Shown: piece by piece, positions 35,530 to 44,164 of the stretch | Layout: each line of letters starts with the position of its first letter | How positions within the stretch are numbered: position 1 is the first letter of the stretch | DNA from: Psychroflexus montanilacus | Lineage (GTDB): Bacteria; Bacteroidota; Bacteroidia; Flavobacteriales; Flavobacteriaceae | Direction of reading: 5' to 3' | NCBI RefSeq assembly: GCF_020164535.1 | Contig: NZ_JAIQZC010000002.1 | Location: 394,042 to 458,041 of the forward strand | Length of the DNA: 64,000 nt | Translations under genes and position numbers: made by a program | The notes under the pieces: generated by a model | Databases searched by the model: none | What the model saw: the letters and a program-made list of their open reading frames with translations, nothing else | Told to the model about the DNA's origin: nothing

Positions 35530-36177
35530 CTAGAATTTATAGCCAATTCCAGCTGTCAACACTCTATTTTTTACAGATGCATTTACTCCTGATTGTTCTG
35601 GAAAAATAACCTCTTCCTCGTTTAATATATTTATAAGACCATAACTATAATTAGCCTCTATAAAAAACCCATCACCAACAGCATATTCCAAGCCTATTGA
35701 AAGGCCTGCGTCAATTGTATTAAATTCATTGGAGATATCAGAATTTTCACTTACAAACTCACCAGAATTAGGATCTCTAAATTCAAGTTCACCCTGAACA
35801 TCTACAATTGCACCAACATATCCTCCTACATTTACAAACAAGCCTTCGATGATCGAGTATTTAAAAAGAAGAGGAACGTTTAATTGAGATATCTTAAAGA
35901 CAAAATCTTCCTCACCAGTATCAAACTTGAATCCGTTTCCGTGATAAACCATTCCGGTATGAAATCTGTTATCATTAGAATTTGAGATGAATTCCACGAA
36001 ACCTCCTAAGTAAAGAGACGTTCGAATATCAGTATCAAACTGCCCATTTAGAAAAGCTGAAGAAATTTCGAATTTAGAATTACCAAAGTTTAGCCCAGCT
36101 TTTACTCCATATTGGACCTCCTGAGAGGATACAGATAGAAATGCTAGTAGTGAAAGAATTGAAAGTATAGTTTTCAT
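35530..36177 (-). CDS. Outer membrane beta-barrel protein (PorT/OmpW-like)
   Basis: This 215-residue protein has an N-terminal signal peptide (MKTILSILSLLAFLSVSSQ) followed by VQYGVKAGLNFGNSKFE, the usual first strand of the Bacteroidetes outer membrane protein beta-barrel domain. Alternating aromatic strands continue to the final YKF, a common C-terminal signature for barrel assembly (VLTAGIGYKF). The function is not predictable; relatives are porin-like or PorT-related. It is a single-gene unit surrounded by repeat regions. Confidence 0.85.
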   Translation of the reverse strand: MKTILSILSLLAFLSVSSQEVQYGVKAGLNFGNSKFEISSAFLNGQFDTDIRTSLYLGGFVEFISNSNDNRFHTGMVYHGNGFKFDTGEEDFVFKISQLNVPLLFKYSIIEGLFVNVGGYVGAIVDVQGELEFRDPNSGEFVSENSDISNEFNTIDAGLSIGLEYAVGDGFFIEANYSYGLINILNEEEVIFPEQSGVNASVKNRVLTAGIGYKF

Positions 36178-36547
36178 TTAATTGGATTTTTTCAGCAAAA
36201 ATAAACCTTAAATGATATTAAAAAAATATAATACTAAATGTAAACATTTCCACTTCATAAAATTACCCACCTGCGTTTCCCGCCTGAGGCTTTCAGCTGT
36301 CCACCTTATGCGGATGTATGTGTCATTCCGACTAAGGTAGGAATCTCTTTTGTCTTAATATTCAAATAAGGATTTTAAAAATTGGGTGGTAGGGATTAGG
36401 AGTTAGATGTTAGGAAATGAAAAATATAAAATTTGAAATAAGTCAGTAGCCGGTTATCTGTTGTCCGTTGTCAGTGAATTGTGATTAGTGAAAAGTGAAC
36501 CGTAAGTTGGTGAGTCGGTGAGTGAAATTTAAAATAAATTGTCAGCT

Positions 36548-36850
36548 GGTTGCTGAGTGTCCGCATCTGGCGGACGTATCGAAGCTACCATCGATTGTCT
36601 GTTGTCAGTCTTCGGTCATCGGTAGTCAGTAGTCAGTAGTCAGTAGTCAGTAGTCAGTAGTCAGTAGTCAGTAGTCAGTAGTCAGTAGTCAGTAGTCAGT
36701 AAAATTAAAAATTATGAATTATAAATGCAATTTCTCATCACTAGTTACTCGTCACTCCTCACTCAAGAAAAATCCATAGCAAGATTGACTTCGATATTTT
36801 GTATTCAGTATTGAGTATTCGGCATTAAGATGAAGGGATGAGGTGGTAGG
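36548..36850. repeat. Long direct repeat left of VapBC, with 11 heptamers
   Basis: Matches 38002-38254 from GCTGAGTGTCCGC through GAAGCTACCATCGATTGTC, TCTTCGGTCATCG, the heptamer array, AAAATTATGAATTATAAATG and to GATGAAGGGATGAGGTGG. The length difference of 50 nt is almost all accounted for by 11 versus 4 heptamers. Confidence 0.88.
36622..36701. repeat. Heptanucleotide tandem array (GTAGTCA), 11 copies
   Basis: Eleven perfect copies plus GTA. Same unit as at 33320-33385 and 38076-38106. Confidence 0.95.
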
Positions 36851-36897
36851 TAGTAGTGAATAGAACCTTTAAGAATAACTACACTCAAAGAAAACGA

Positions 36898-36973
36898 CCT
36901 ACTTTTTATGGATGTAAAAAACCGAAGAATGAGGTTCATAGCCTGTGCCGATGCTTATCGGTAAACACTTAAT
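36898..36973. repeat. 76-bp repeat with internal hairpin, copy 2
   Basis: Identical to 33647-33722; see that entry. Confidence 0.92.
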
Positions 36974-37106
36974 CCATAACAAAAGGGATGAACAAAAAAG
37001 TACTATTATCAACTATTAACTTAAAAGCTAAAATCTAAAAATGGAGCTAGAGGTCTATTGGTGAGAACTATAATATTAATTTGTAAATTGCAATAAATTT
37101 AGAAAA

Positions 37107-37352
37107 ATGGGCAGCTTAACTATTTCAAACAAAACACTGAATCGGTATTTTGGCTATCTAAAAAACCTTGATAATGCAACTAAAAAGAATTTAATTATCA
37201 AGTTGACAAAATCTCTAGAACTCAAACCTAAAAAAGAAACAGATTTGAAATCCCTGTTTGGTGCCTGGGAGGATAACAGAGACGCTGATGGAATCATATC
37301 AGACATCAAAAACTCAAGAGTTGCTAAAACTAATACGGTGTCTTTCGAATGA
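37107..37352 (+). CDS. Antitoxin of VapBC-like pair
   Basis: This 81-residue protein precedes a PIN toxin and overlaps it by 4 nt (ATGA). The sequence starts MGSLTISNKTLNRYFGYLK and contains LKSLFGAWEDNRDADGIISD, a C-terminal stretch that resembles toxin-binding tails of VapB-type antitoxins (FGAWEDxRxAxEII). A DNA-binding fold in the first half is not obvious. It should bind and inhibit the PIN toxin. The call depends mostly on context plus this tail motif. Confidence 0.82.
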   Translation: MGSLTISNKTLNRYFGYLKNLDNATKKNLIIKLTKSLELKPKKETDLKSLFGAWEDNRDADGIISDIKNSRVAKTNTVSFE

Positions 37353-37750
37353 ACTATTTAATTGATACTAATATTTGCATTCACTTTTTTCGAGGCAAAT
37401 TCAACTTACTTGACAAGTTTGAAACCGTAAAACTAGAAAATTGCGCTATTTCTGAAATCACACTCGCTGAATTGATTTTCGGTGCAGAAAACAGTTCAAA
37501 CCCAAAGAAAAATTATAAACTCATAGACCAATTCACTGAGCAAATTAAGATTTTACCTATTTATAATGCCTTAACTATTTATGCAAAAGAAAAAGTAAGG
37601 TTGAGAAGAGAAGGTAAAATGATAAGCGATTTTGATTTACTTATTGGATCCACAGCCATTTCAAATGATTTAATTATGGTTACTGAAAACATAAAAGAAT
37701 TCAATCGAATAACTGATATTCATATTGAAAACTGGACCCAACTAAAATAA
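37349..37750 (+). CDS. vapC: PIN-domain RNase toxin (VapC family)
   Basis: This 133-residue protein has the PIN acidic residues in place: D6 in MNYLIDTN, E41 in ITLAELIFG, and D94/D96 in MISDFDLLIGSTA. A TEN motif (VTENIKEFNRI) near the end matches the last conserved Asn/Asp position. VapC toxins cleave RNA, often tRNA or rRNA loops, when released from the antitoxin. The reading frame is intact. The pair lies between two long direct repeats, in an island with another toxin-antitoxin module. Confidence 0.9.
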   Translation: MNYLIDTNICIHFFRGKFNLLDKFETVKLENCAISEITLAELIFGAENSSNPKKNYKLIDQFTEQIKILPIYNALTIYAKEKVRLRREGKMISDFDLLIGSTAISNDLIMVTENIKEFNRITDIHIENWTQLK

Positions 37751-38001
37751 AAGCTGACTGCGTTTCTTGGAAGGCAGGGCGGGAATTTGGTTTTAGGTGT
37801 TAGATTGTAGGTATAAGGAAATAGAAAATTTGAAATTAATCGTGAGCTGGTGGCTGAGTGACTCGATTTTTGAATCGAGGTGTATCGAAGCCACTGTCAG
37901 TTCGAGTGCTGATTTTAAGTCGATAGACTAAAATCAGTGTATCGAGAACTTAACCTTACTAAAACAAAAATTTCTAAGATAATTAATAAGATAATTAATT
38001 T

Positions 38002-38254
38002 GGTGGCTGAGTGTCCGCCTCTGGCGGAAGTATCGAAGCTACCATCGATTGTCTGTTGTCAGTCTTCGGTCATCGGTAGTCAGTAGTCAGTAGTCAGTAG
38101 TCAGTAAAATTAAAAATTATGAATTATAAATGCAATTTCTCATCACTAGTTACTCATCACTGCTTACTCAAATTAAACGATAGCAAGATTGACTTCGATA
38201 TTTCATATTCAGTATTGAGTATTCGGCATTAAGATGAAGGGATGAGGTGGTAGG
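38002..38254. repeat. Long direct repeat right of VapBC, with 4 heptamers
   Basis: Partner of 36548-36850; see that entry. Confidence 0.88.
38076..38106. repeat. Heptanucleotide tandem array (GTAGTCA), 4 copies
   Basis: Four perfect copies plus GTA, inside the second long direct repeat. Confidence 0.95.
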
Positions 38255-38432
38255 TGGTAGGAAATGAAAAATAAAGAATTTGAAATTTGAAATAAACCCT
38301 AGGTCCGGGATCTTGTTTCTTGATTCCTGATTCAAAGCTTCTAGTTACTGATTACAGACTACTAAATACTTGTCACTAATCCCCAGTCACTCACCTCTAA
38401 TACCTCACTCCTATTTCACTCACCTCTCACCT

Positions 38433-39194
38433 CTACTTCAACGACTTCACAAACGGCGCAATCCCCTCCATGCCCTCGTTGGTCAATCGGCGGATAAACT
38501 CCGAACCGATAATGCAACCACTCGTATACCGACTGGCTTGTTCAAAACTTAAAGCATCTTTGATGCCAAAACCTACCATGAGTTTATTCTTAAGCTCCAT
38601 ATCGGCAATACGTTTGAAATAGGCCATGGCTTCTTCGCCGAATCCTGCTTCACCGCCTGTTGTACTGGATGAACTGACCATATACACAAAACTATCGCCC
38701 AGGGCATCTATGGTTTGAATGCGCTCCACTGAGGTTTCCGGTGTAATGAGAGGAACAAATTTAAGGCCGTGAGTCTCAAACAGTGCTTTATAATCTCTTT
38801 CAAAAATATCAATAGGCAAATCGGGCATAATGATGCCGTCAATACCTATAGCTTCACATTCTTTACAAAACTTTTCTACGCCAAACTGCAGCATCGCATT
38901 GAAGTAGCCCATGACAATCAAAGGAATATCCACTTCATCGCGAATGCCTTGCAACTGATGAAACAATTTCTGCGTGCTCATGCCATTACGCAGGGCTTGC
39001 TCTGAACTTTTCTGAATCACGGGTCCATCCGCCAAAGGATCGCTATACGGCAAGCCGATTTCAATGACATCGGTGCCGGCACCGGACAGGCGTTTTATGA
39101 CTTCTGTAGTATCTTCCAGCTGCGGATACCCGGCGGTGAAGTAAATCGAAATTAGTTTTTTATCTTGTGCTAAAGTTGTATTTATTCTATTCAT
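38433..39194 (-). CDS. trpA: Tryptophan synthase alpha subunit
   Basis: This 253-residue protein makes indole from indole-3-glycerol phosphate and passes it to TrpB. The TIM-barrel motifs are clear: LISIYFTAGYPQL, DVIEIGLPYSDPLADGPVIQ with the catalytic Glu and Asp region, LIVMGYFNAML, GIIMPDLPIDIF, and VYMVSSSSTTGGEAGF in the phosphate-binding area, then VGFGIKDALSFEQ. The length is normal. It is the last gene of the trp operon but is separated from trpB by 769 nt of repeat-rich DNA, so it may need its own promoter or long read-through. Confidence 0.96.
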   Translation of the reverse strand: MNRINTTLAQDKKLISIYFTAGYPQLEDTTEVIKRLSGAGTDVIEIGLPYSDPLADGPVIQKSSEQALRNGMSTQKLFHQLQGIRDEVDIPLIVMGYFNAMLQFGVEKFCKECEAIGIDGIIMPDLPIDIFERDYKALFETHGLKFVPLITPETSVERIQTIDALGDSFVYMVSSSSTTGGEAGFGEEAMAYFKRIADMELKNKLMVGFGIKDALSFEQASRYTSGCIIGSEFIRRLTNEGMEGIAPFVKSLK

Positions 39195-39963
39195 GGGTGG
39201 TTTAAGTTTGCTGTGTTATGATTTAATCTATTACAAGTCTCTATTTTCTATATGATAAAATTACCACGGAGTCACGGAGGACACGGAGGTTTTTATCATT
39301 TTTATCTTGTCTCTTTTTTCCTGATCCCTGGTTCTTAGTTCTATGTTTTTATAAATCAATCACTATTGTAATTGAGATCATCCCTAGTTCTCGATACAAT
39401 CCCAACAAAACGGTCGGAATCACTCGAACTGACATCTTGTTCTCTACTCCATGTACTATGCTATTTTTTTATAGACTGCGTTCTCTGCGTCTCTGCGGTG
39501 CAATCAAACCACAGAGTCACGGAGGACACTAAGGTTTAAATTATCTTTTCTCTTTATTCTATGTTCTTTACTCTCTGTTCTTTGTTCTATTCTCTTGACT
39601 TTGTTTATAAATCAATCACTATTGTATTTGACATCATCTCTAGTTCTCGATACAATCCCTACAAAACGGTCGGAATAACTCGAACTGACATCTTGTTCTT
39701 TGCTCTATGTTCTTTTCTTACCACGGAGTCACGGAGGACACTAAGGTTTAAATTATCTTTTCTCTTTATTTCATGTTCTTTGTTCTATTCTCTCCTTAAC
39801 CGCAGAGACGCAGTGATCGCAGAGATTTTTTTATTTTATTTTACATCGTGACTCTTTTTTCTATAGTCTTTGTTCTCTGCTCTATGTTCTCTGCTCTATG
39901 TTCTTTTTTCTTTGTTCTCTTTTTCAAAACCCTACACCCTATCACCTAAGACCTAAAACCTCT
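39195..39963. other. 769-nt repeat-rich insertion between trpB and trpA
   Basis: No credible gene. Contains ACCACGGAGTCACGGAGGACAC at about 39263, 39508 (variant ACCACAGAG) and 39720, and a related AACCGCAGAGACGCAGTGATC near 39799. A second repeat, CTAGTTCTCGATACAATCCC with ACAAAACGGTCGGAAT and ACTCGAACTGACATCTTGTTCT, occurs at about 39384-39443 and 39639-39698. The rest is pyrimidine-rich (TTCTTTGTTCTATG) sequence. Confidence 0.75.
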
Positions 39964-41148
39964 CTAGTACCCAAAATACTTCCTGTAGGTCTCCAAATCT
40001 TTATCCCCTCTTCCTGAGCAATTAAACACCAGCACATCGTCTTCTTTAAAGTCCAAATACTTGAAAATCGCAAAAGCATGTGCCGTCTCAATCGCGGGAA
40101 TGATGCCTTCCATGCGGCTCAACTCCAAACCTGCCGTCATCGCTTCGGCATCGGTGATGGACACAAACTTGCCACGTCCGGTTTTAAACAAATGCGCGTG
40201 CAACGGACCTATTCCTGGATAATCCAGACCAGCTGATATCGAATACGGCTCTGTAATTTGCCCATCAGTGTTTTGCATCAACAGGGTTTTACTGCCGTGA
40301 ATAATGCCTTCCCGACCCAGAATCGTCGTCGCGGCAGATTCAGTGGTCTCCACCCCCTTACCAGAAGCTTCCACACCAATGATGCCGACCTCTTCATGGT
40401 CCATAAAGTCAGCAAACAATCCAGCAGCATTACTTCCACCGCCAACGCAGGCGATCACATAATCTGGCAACTCCCGACCTTCTTTCTCCAGCATTTGTTT
40501 TTTGACTTCCTTCGAAATCACACTCTGCAACTCAGTCACCATATCCGGATATGGATGCGGCCCTACCACCGAACCGATGATGTAATGCGTATCCTTAGGA
40601 TGGTTGATCCAGTCCCGAATCGCTTCATTAGTCGCATCTTTCAGAGTTTTACTGCCAGATGTAGCCGGAACCACTTTAGCGCCGAGCATTTTCATTCGGG
40701 CCACATTGGGCGCTTGTCTTTCGATATCCACAGCTCCCATATACACAATACACTCCAGTCCCATCAGCGCACAAACGGTTGCCGTAGCTACCCCGTGCTG
40801 ACCTGCACCGGTTTCGGCGATGATGCGATGCTTGCCCAAAGCTTTGGCCAAAAGAATCTGACCAACCGTATTATTGATTTTATGCGCCCCGGTGTGACAC
40901 AAATCTTCACGTTTCAGGTAGATCTTGGTTTTGTATTTTTCACTTAGGTTTTCAGCCAGATATAAAGGTGTTGGTCGTCCCACATAGTCTTTCAATAGAT
41001 GCTTAAACTGCTTTTGAAAATCATCAGTGGCGATAATCTGCTTATAATTCTGTCTTAATTCTTCCACATTGGGATACAGCAATTCCGGGATGTAGGCACC
41101 TCCAAAATCTCCGTAAAATCCTTTGTCATCTACACTATACTTGCTCAT
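39964..41148 (-). CDS. trpB: Tryptophan synthase beta subunit
   Basis: This 394-residue PLP enzyme joins indole and serine to give tryptophan. The PLP lysine is K90 in [14 protein letters not shown], and the phosphate-binding GGGSNA is in [15 protein letters not shown]. The N-terminal [15 protein letters not shown] and the LKREDL motif are typical of the main TrpB1 group. The length is normal. The ATG overlaps the 3' end of trpF by 14 nt, showing tight coupling in the operon. A long open frame on the opposite strand (40258-40947) is only a shadow of this gene. Confidence 0.97.
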   Translation of the reverse strand: MSKYSVDDKGFYGDFGGAYIPELLYPNVEELRQNYKQIIATDDFQKQFKHLLKDYVGRPTPLYLAENLSEKYKTKIYLKREDLCHTGAHKINNTVGQILLAKALGKHRIIAETGAGQHGVATATVCALMGLECIVYMGAVDIERQAPNVARMKMLGAKVVPATSGSKTLKDATNEAIRDWINHPKDTHYIIGSVVGPHPYPDMVTELQSVISKEVKKQMLEKEGRELPDYVIACVGGGSNAAGLFADFMDHEEVGIIGVEASGKGVETTESAATTILGREGIIHGSKTLLMQNTDGQITEPYSISAGLDYPGIGPLHAHLFKTGRGKFVSITDAEAMTAGLELSRMEGIIPAIETAHAFAIFKYLDFKEDDVLVFNCSGRGDKDLETYRKYFGY

Positions 41149-41776
41149 ACGTTCTAAGGTTTTGTAAAAATTTGTGTACTAATGTTATGTTCTTTAGGCC
41201 AGGCTCCTCTTCGAAGCCAGAGTTGATATCCACGCCTGCAATAAGGCCTTTTTTGTATAATTCACTCACTTGCTCTGCATCTTCAGGACCTATGCCGCCA
41301 CTCAGCATCACTGGTTTTGTAAAATTGAATTGCTCCAGCAGCTGCCAGTCAAACTTTTGTCCGTTGCCTCCTCGGTACTGCCCTTTGGTATCCAGCAAGT
41401 AGCCGTGCACATAAAAACCATAGGCTTCGATGCCTTCAAAATCTGAAGGCGATTGGATCGAAAATACCTTCCAAAGTTGAACTTCAGACTTTCCTGATTC
41501 AGCTAACACCTGATTCAGCTGTTCGCAAAATGCTGGCGTTTCATGGCCGTGCAACTGTATCAGCTTCAGTCCATAGCTTTTGACTTTTTCCAAAATAGCG
41601 TCGATATCTTCATTTACAAACACACCCACTTTTTGAATGTTTTCAGGTACCTCCACCACCGTTTCAGCAAAACGTGGCGACTTCTTATAGAAAATAAATC
41701 CCATATAATCGATGTCCAGTTCGGCAAGTGCCTTTATATTTTCAGGATGCTTCATCCCGCAGACTTTCACTTTCAT
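41135..41776 (-). CDS. trpF: Phosphoribosylanthranilate isomerase
   Basis: This 213-residue TIM-barrel enzyme isomerises phosphoribosylanthranilate. Motifs are [11 protein letters not shown] at the N-terminus with the catalytic Cys, [22 protein letters not shown], and [15 protein letters not shown] plus [15 protein letters not shown] with the catalytic Asp. The ATG at 41776 overlaps the trpC stop as TGATG; a GTG one codon earlier is less likely. The gene overlaps trpB by 14 nt. Confidence 0.96.
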   Translation of the reverse strand: MKVKVCGMKHPENIKALAELDIDYMGFIFYKKSPRFAETVVEVPENIQKVGVFVNEDIDAILEKVKSYGLKLIQLHGHETPAFCEQLNQVLAESGKSEVQLWKVFSIQSPSDFEGIEAYGFYVHGYLLDTKGQYRGGNGQKFDWQLLEQFNFTKPVMLSGGIGPEDAEQVSELYKKGLIAGVDINSGFEEEPGLKNITLVHKFLQNLRTYEQV

Positions 41777-42570
41777 CACTTGTTGCTATTTTGTGCTTTG
41801 AGTTTCTCTTTCATAAAAAATTCACCCACCAAAACACCGTTAAATCCTTGCTGAATTAACTTTTGAATCGTCTCCCGATCCTGAATACCACTTTCAGAAA
41901 TCTTTAGCAAATCCGATGGCAGGTGCGGCAACATATCCAGTCCCTGTTGTATATCCACTTCAAAAGTTCTCAAGTTTCGGTTGTTCACCCCTATGAGGTC
42001 GATGTACCTGGTCTCTAATTTCTGAATTTCGTCGGCTTCGTGAATTTCGAATAATATTTCTAAACCCAATTCCTTAGCCAAAATCGCCAGTTCTTCGAGC
42101 TTTTCAGCTGTCAGGGCGTTGGCAATCAGTAAAATCGCATCGGCTCCGTAGGCTTTCGCTTCATACATCTGGTAGGCATCCACCATAAAATCTTTGCGAA
42201 GAATCGGTAATTCACACACTGATTTCGCCAGTTGCAAATCCTCCAGACTTCCTCCAAAGTAACGCTGATTGGTCAAGACCGACATCCCTGCAGCACCCAT
42301 TTGCTCATAGCTTTGAGCAATTTCCATCACATCCGCCTTTAGGTTGATAGTTTCCTTACTCGGAGAACGCCTTTTAAATTCAGCAATAATCCCTTCTTCG
42401 GAACCTGCCCGACCGTGCCGCTCAGGCGGGTTTGATACTGCCTGCTTTAAGCTTCGCGTAGGATTTGAAAATTCAGGGAAAGACTTCAGGATATCGACGG
42501 GCATGCGTTTCTTCTTAAGGTTCACCACCAGTTGTTGATATCCTATGATTTCTTCTAAAATCCGTTTCAT
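41776..42570 (-). CDS. trpC: Indole-3-glycerol phosphate synthase
   Basis: This 264-residue TIM-barrel enzyme closes the indole ring. Visible motifs are IIAEFKRRSPSKETIN with the catalytic lysine, MSVLTNQRYFGGSLEDL, LPILRKDFMVDAYQMYEA with the second lysine, IGVNNRNLRTFEVD, and ISESGIQDRETI. A short stretch near residues 46-56 (NPPERHGRAGS) is encoded by CCTGCCCGACCGTGCCGCTC-like DNA and looks like an insertion of GC-rich repeat sequence in a variable loop. It overlaps trpD by 4 nt and trpF by 1 nt. Confidence 0.96.
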   Translation of the reverse strand: MKRILEEIIGYQQLVVNLKKKRMPVDILKSFPEFSNPTRSLKQAVSNPPERHGRAGSEEGIIAEFKRRSPSKETINLKADVMEIAQSYEQMGAAGMSVLTNQRYFGGSLEDLQLAKSVCELPILRKDFMVDAYQMYEAKAYGADAILLIANALTAEKLEELAILAKELGLEILFEIHEADEIQKLETRYIDLIGVNNRNLRTFEVDIQQGLDMLPHLPSDLLKISESGIQDRETIQKLIQQGFNGVLVGEFFMKEKLKAQNSNK

Positions 42571-43562
42571 GACTGACTTATAGTTTTGAGTTGTTTTAAA
42601 ACTTCCAAAGCTTTGCCGCCTTTCAAAATAGATTTTGCTTCGCTAAAAGCATCGTCTATCGCTATTGCTTTAGCAGTGGAAATGGCTGCCGCCGCATTGG
42701 CACATACCACGTTATTTTGAGCTTCGGTACCTTTCCCGCTTAAGATCTGATAAAAAATATCAGCTGCACTTTCTATCGTATCGCCTCCATAAATCTCTTC
42801 TTTGGAAACTGGTAAAACGCCAAAATCTTCAGCAGAAAGAAATATTTCTTTTGAATTGGTCACACACTTGGTTTTGGCGGTGAGTGAAATTTCATCATAC
42901 TGATTCAGATCGTGCAAAATGCAATAGGTTTTATTCGTCTTCTGGTATAAATAATGGTATTTTCTCAACAATTCCAAATCGTAAACCCCTACCAATTGCA
43001 GATCTGGTTGAGCCGGATTCACCATAGGGCCTAGCATATTGAAAAAAGTTTTTAAGGCCAACGATTTTCTTATGGGCGCTACATTTTTCATCGCAGGATG
43101 AAAGAGCGGTGCGTGAAGAATGGCGATATTGGCTTTATCCAGACATTGGTCCAGGAAACCTTGTTCATTGGAAAATTTAATGCCCATCGCTTCCAGCACA
43201 TTGGAACTTCCACTCACCGATGACACACCGTAATTTCCATGCTTAGCCACTTTCACCCCCATAGCAGCAACCACGAAAGAAGCCGCCGTCGAGACATTAA
43301 AGGTATTTTGTCCATCGCCTCCCGTCCCGCACAAGTCCATCACCGTTTCCCCCTGAAAATCGACTGGGATGCAGAGTTCCAGAAGCGCATCCCGAAAGCC
43401 TTCCAATTCTTCCACGCTGATGCTGCGCATCATAAACACGGTAAGAAAGGAAGCGATCTGAATTTCGCTAAATTCTCCGTTGGAGATTTGCAACAGCACA
43501 CCTCTGGCTTCTTCTTTAGAAAGTTGCTCCTGCTGTATGAGGCGATTGAGTATATATTGCAT
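42567..43562 (-). CDS. trpD: Anthranilate phosphoribosyltransferase
   Basis: This 331-residue enzyme adds the phosphoribosyl group to anthranilate. Motifs are VMDLCGTGGDGQNTFNVST (the diphosphate-binding loop), VAKHGNYGVSSVSGSSNVLEA, and FFNMLGPMVNPAQP. The length is normal. It is a separate gene, not fused with trpG. It begins 26 nt after trpG and overlaps trpC by 4 nt. Confidence 0.96.
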   Translation of the reverse strand: MQYILNRLIQQEQLSKEEARGVLLQISNGEFSEIQIASFLTVFMMRSISVEELEGFRDALLELCIPVDFQGETVMDLCGTGGDGQNTFNVSTAASFVVAAMGVKVAKHGNYGVSSVSGSSNVLEAMGIKFSNEQGFLDQCLDKANIAILHAPLFHPAMKNVAPIRKSLALKTFFNMLGPMVNPAQPDLQLVGVYDLELLRKYHYLYQKTNKTYCILHDLNQYDEISLTAKTKCVTNSKEIFLSAEDFGVLPVSKEEIYGGDTIESAADIFYQILSGKGTEAQNNVVCANAAAAISTAKAIAIDDAFSEAKSILKGGKALEVLKQLKTISQS

Positions 43563-43588
43563 AATAAATGTCGTTTTTAAAGAGTCAG

Positions 43589-44155
43589 TTAGCTTTCTAT
43601 CCAGTTCTTAATCATTTGTTTGCCCTCCGGCGTCAACACCGATTCCGGATGGAACTGCACCGCTCTGATGTCGAATTCTTTATGCCGTAAAGACATGATT
43701 TGGCCTTGTTCATCCACTGAAGTCGCCACCAGACAATCGGGTAATTCCTGTTTGACGACCCAGGAATGGTAGCGCCCTACCATCATAGTTTCTGGCAGCC
43801 CCTTATACAAAACTTCATCTTCTACGAGAGTTTTAATTTCTGTCGCCACACCATGATGGACCTTATCCAAATTGAGCAGTTCGCCTCCAAAAACTTCCAT
43901 GATCGCCTGCTGACCTAAACAAACGCCAAGCATCGGTTTTTCGTGAGCAAAAGCTTTGATAATGGCTTTCAACTGACCGGCTTCCTCAGGAATCCCAGGA
44001 CCAGGCGAAAGTAATATTTTATCGTATTGCGCCACCTCCTCGAGATCGACCTCATCGTTGCGTTTGACGGTGACTTTGGCATCAAATTCTTCCAGATAAT
44101 GCACCAGATTGTACACAAAGGAATCGTAATTATCTATGACTAAAATGTTCTTCAT
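43589..44155 (-). CDS. trpG: Anthranilate synthase glutamine amidotransferase subunit
   Basis: This 188-residue class I glutamine amidotransferase has the catalytic cysteine C79 in MLGVCLGQQA, the His-Glu pair in VQFHPESVLTPEG, and LLSPGPGIPEEAG as the oxyanion-hole region. It supplies ammonia to TrpE. A double role with PabB is common for this subunit but cannot be judged here. It starts 9 nt after trpE. Confidence 0.96.
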   Translation of the reverse strand: MKNILVIDNYDSFVYNLVHYLEEFDAKVTVKRNDEVDLEEVAQYDKILLSPGPGIPEEAGQLKAIIKAFAHEKPMLGVCLGQQAIMEVFGGELLNLDKVHHGVATEIKTLVEDEVLYKGLPETMMVGRYHSWVVKQELPDCLVATSVDEQGQIMSLRHKEFDIRAVQFHPESVLTPEGKQMIKNWIES

Positions 44156-44164
44156 TACTTTATT

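Larger units (their letters stand above)
36178..37106. other. Repeat-rich gene-free stretch
   Basis: No gene recognised. Contains one of the two direct repeats that bracket the VapBC pair (36548-36850), with its 11-copy heptamer array, and the second 76-bp repeat (36898-36973). Confidence 0.7.
37751..38432. other. Repeat-rich gene-free stretch
   Basis: No gene recognised. Contains GTATCGAAGC and TCGAGTG fragments (37840-37950) and the second long direct repeat (38002-38254). A pyrimidine-rich run (38300-38440) with many CTCAC and CTAATC words leads into the trpA stop. Confidence 0.7.

Noticed and set aside
33320..38106. CRISPR array
   Set aside because: Units are 7 nt, contiguous and without spacers; no cas genes are present.
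33143..38432. Insertion sequence or integrative element
   Set aside because: No transposase, integrase, terminal inverted repeats or target duplications were found; the region is repeat-rich but without mobility genes.
40258..40947. 229-residue plus-strand reading frame
   Set aside because: It lies antisense to trpB, whose motifs are complete; the frame is a codon-bias shadow.
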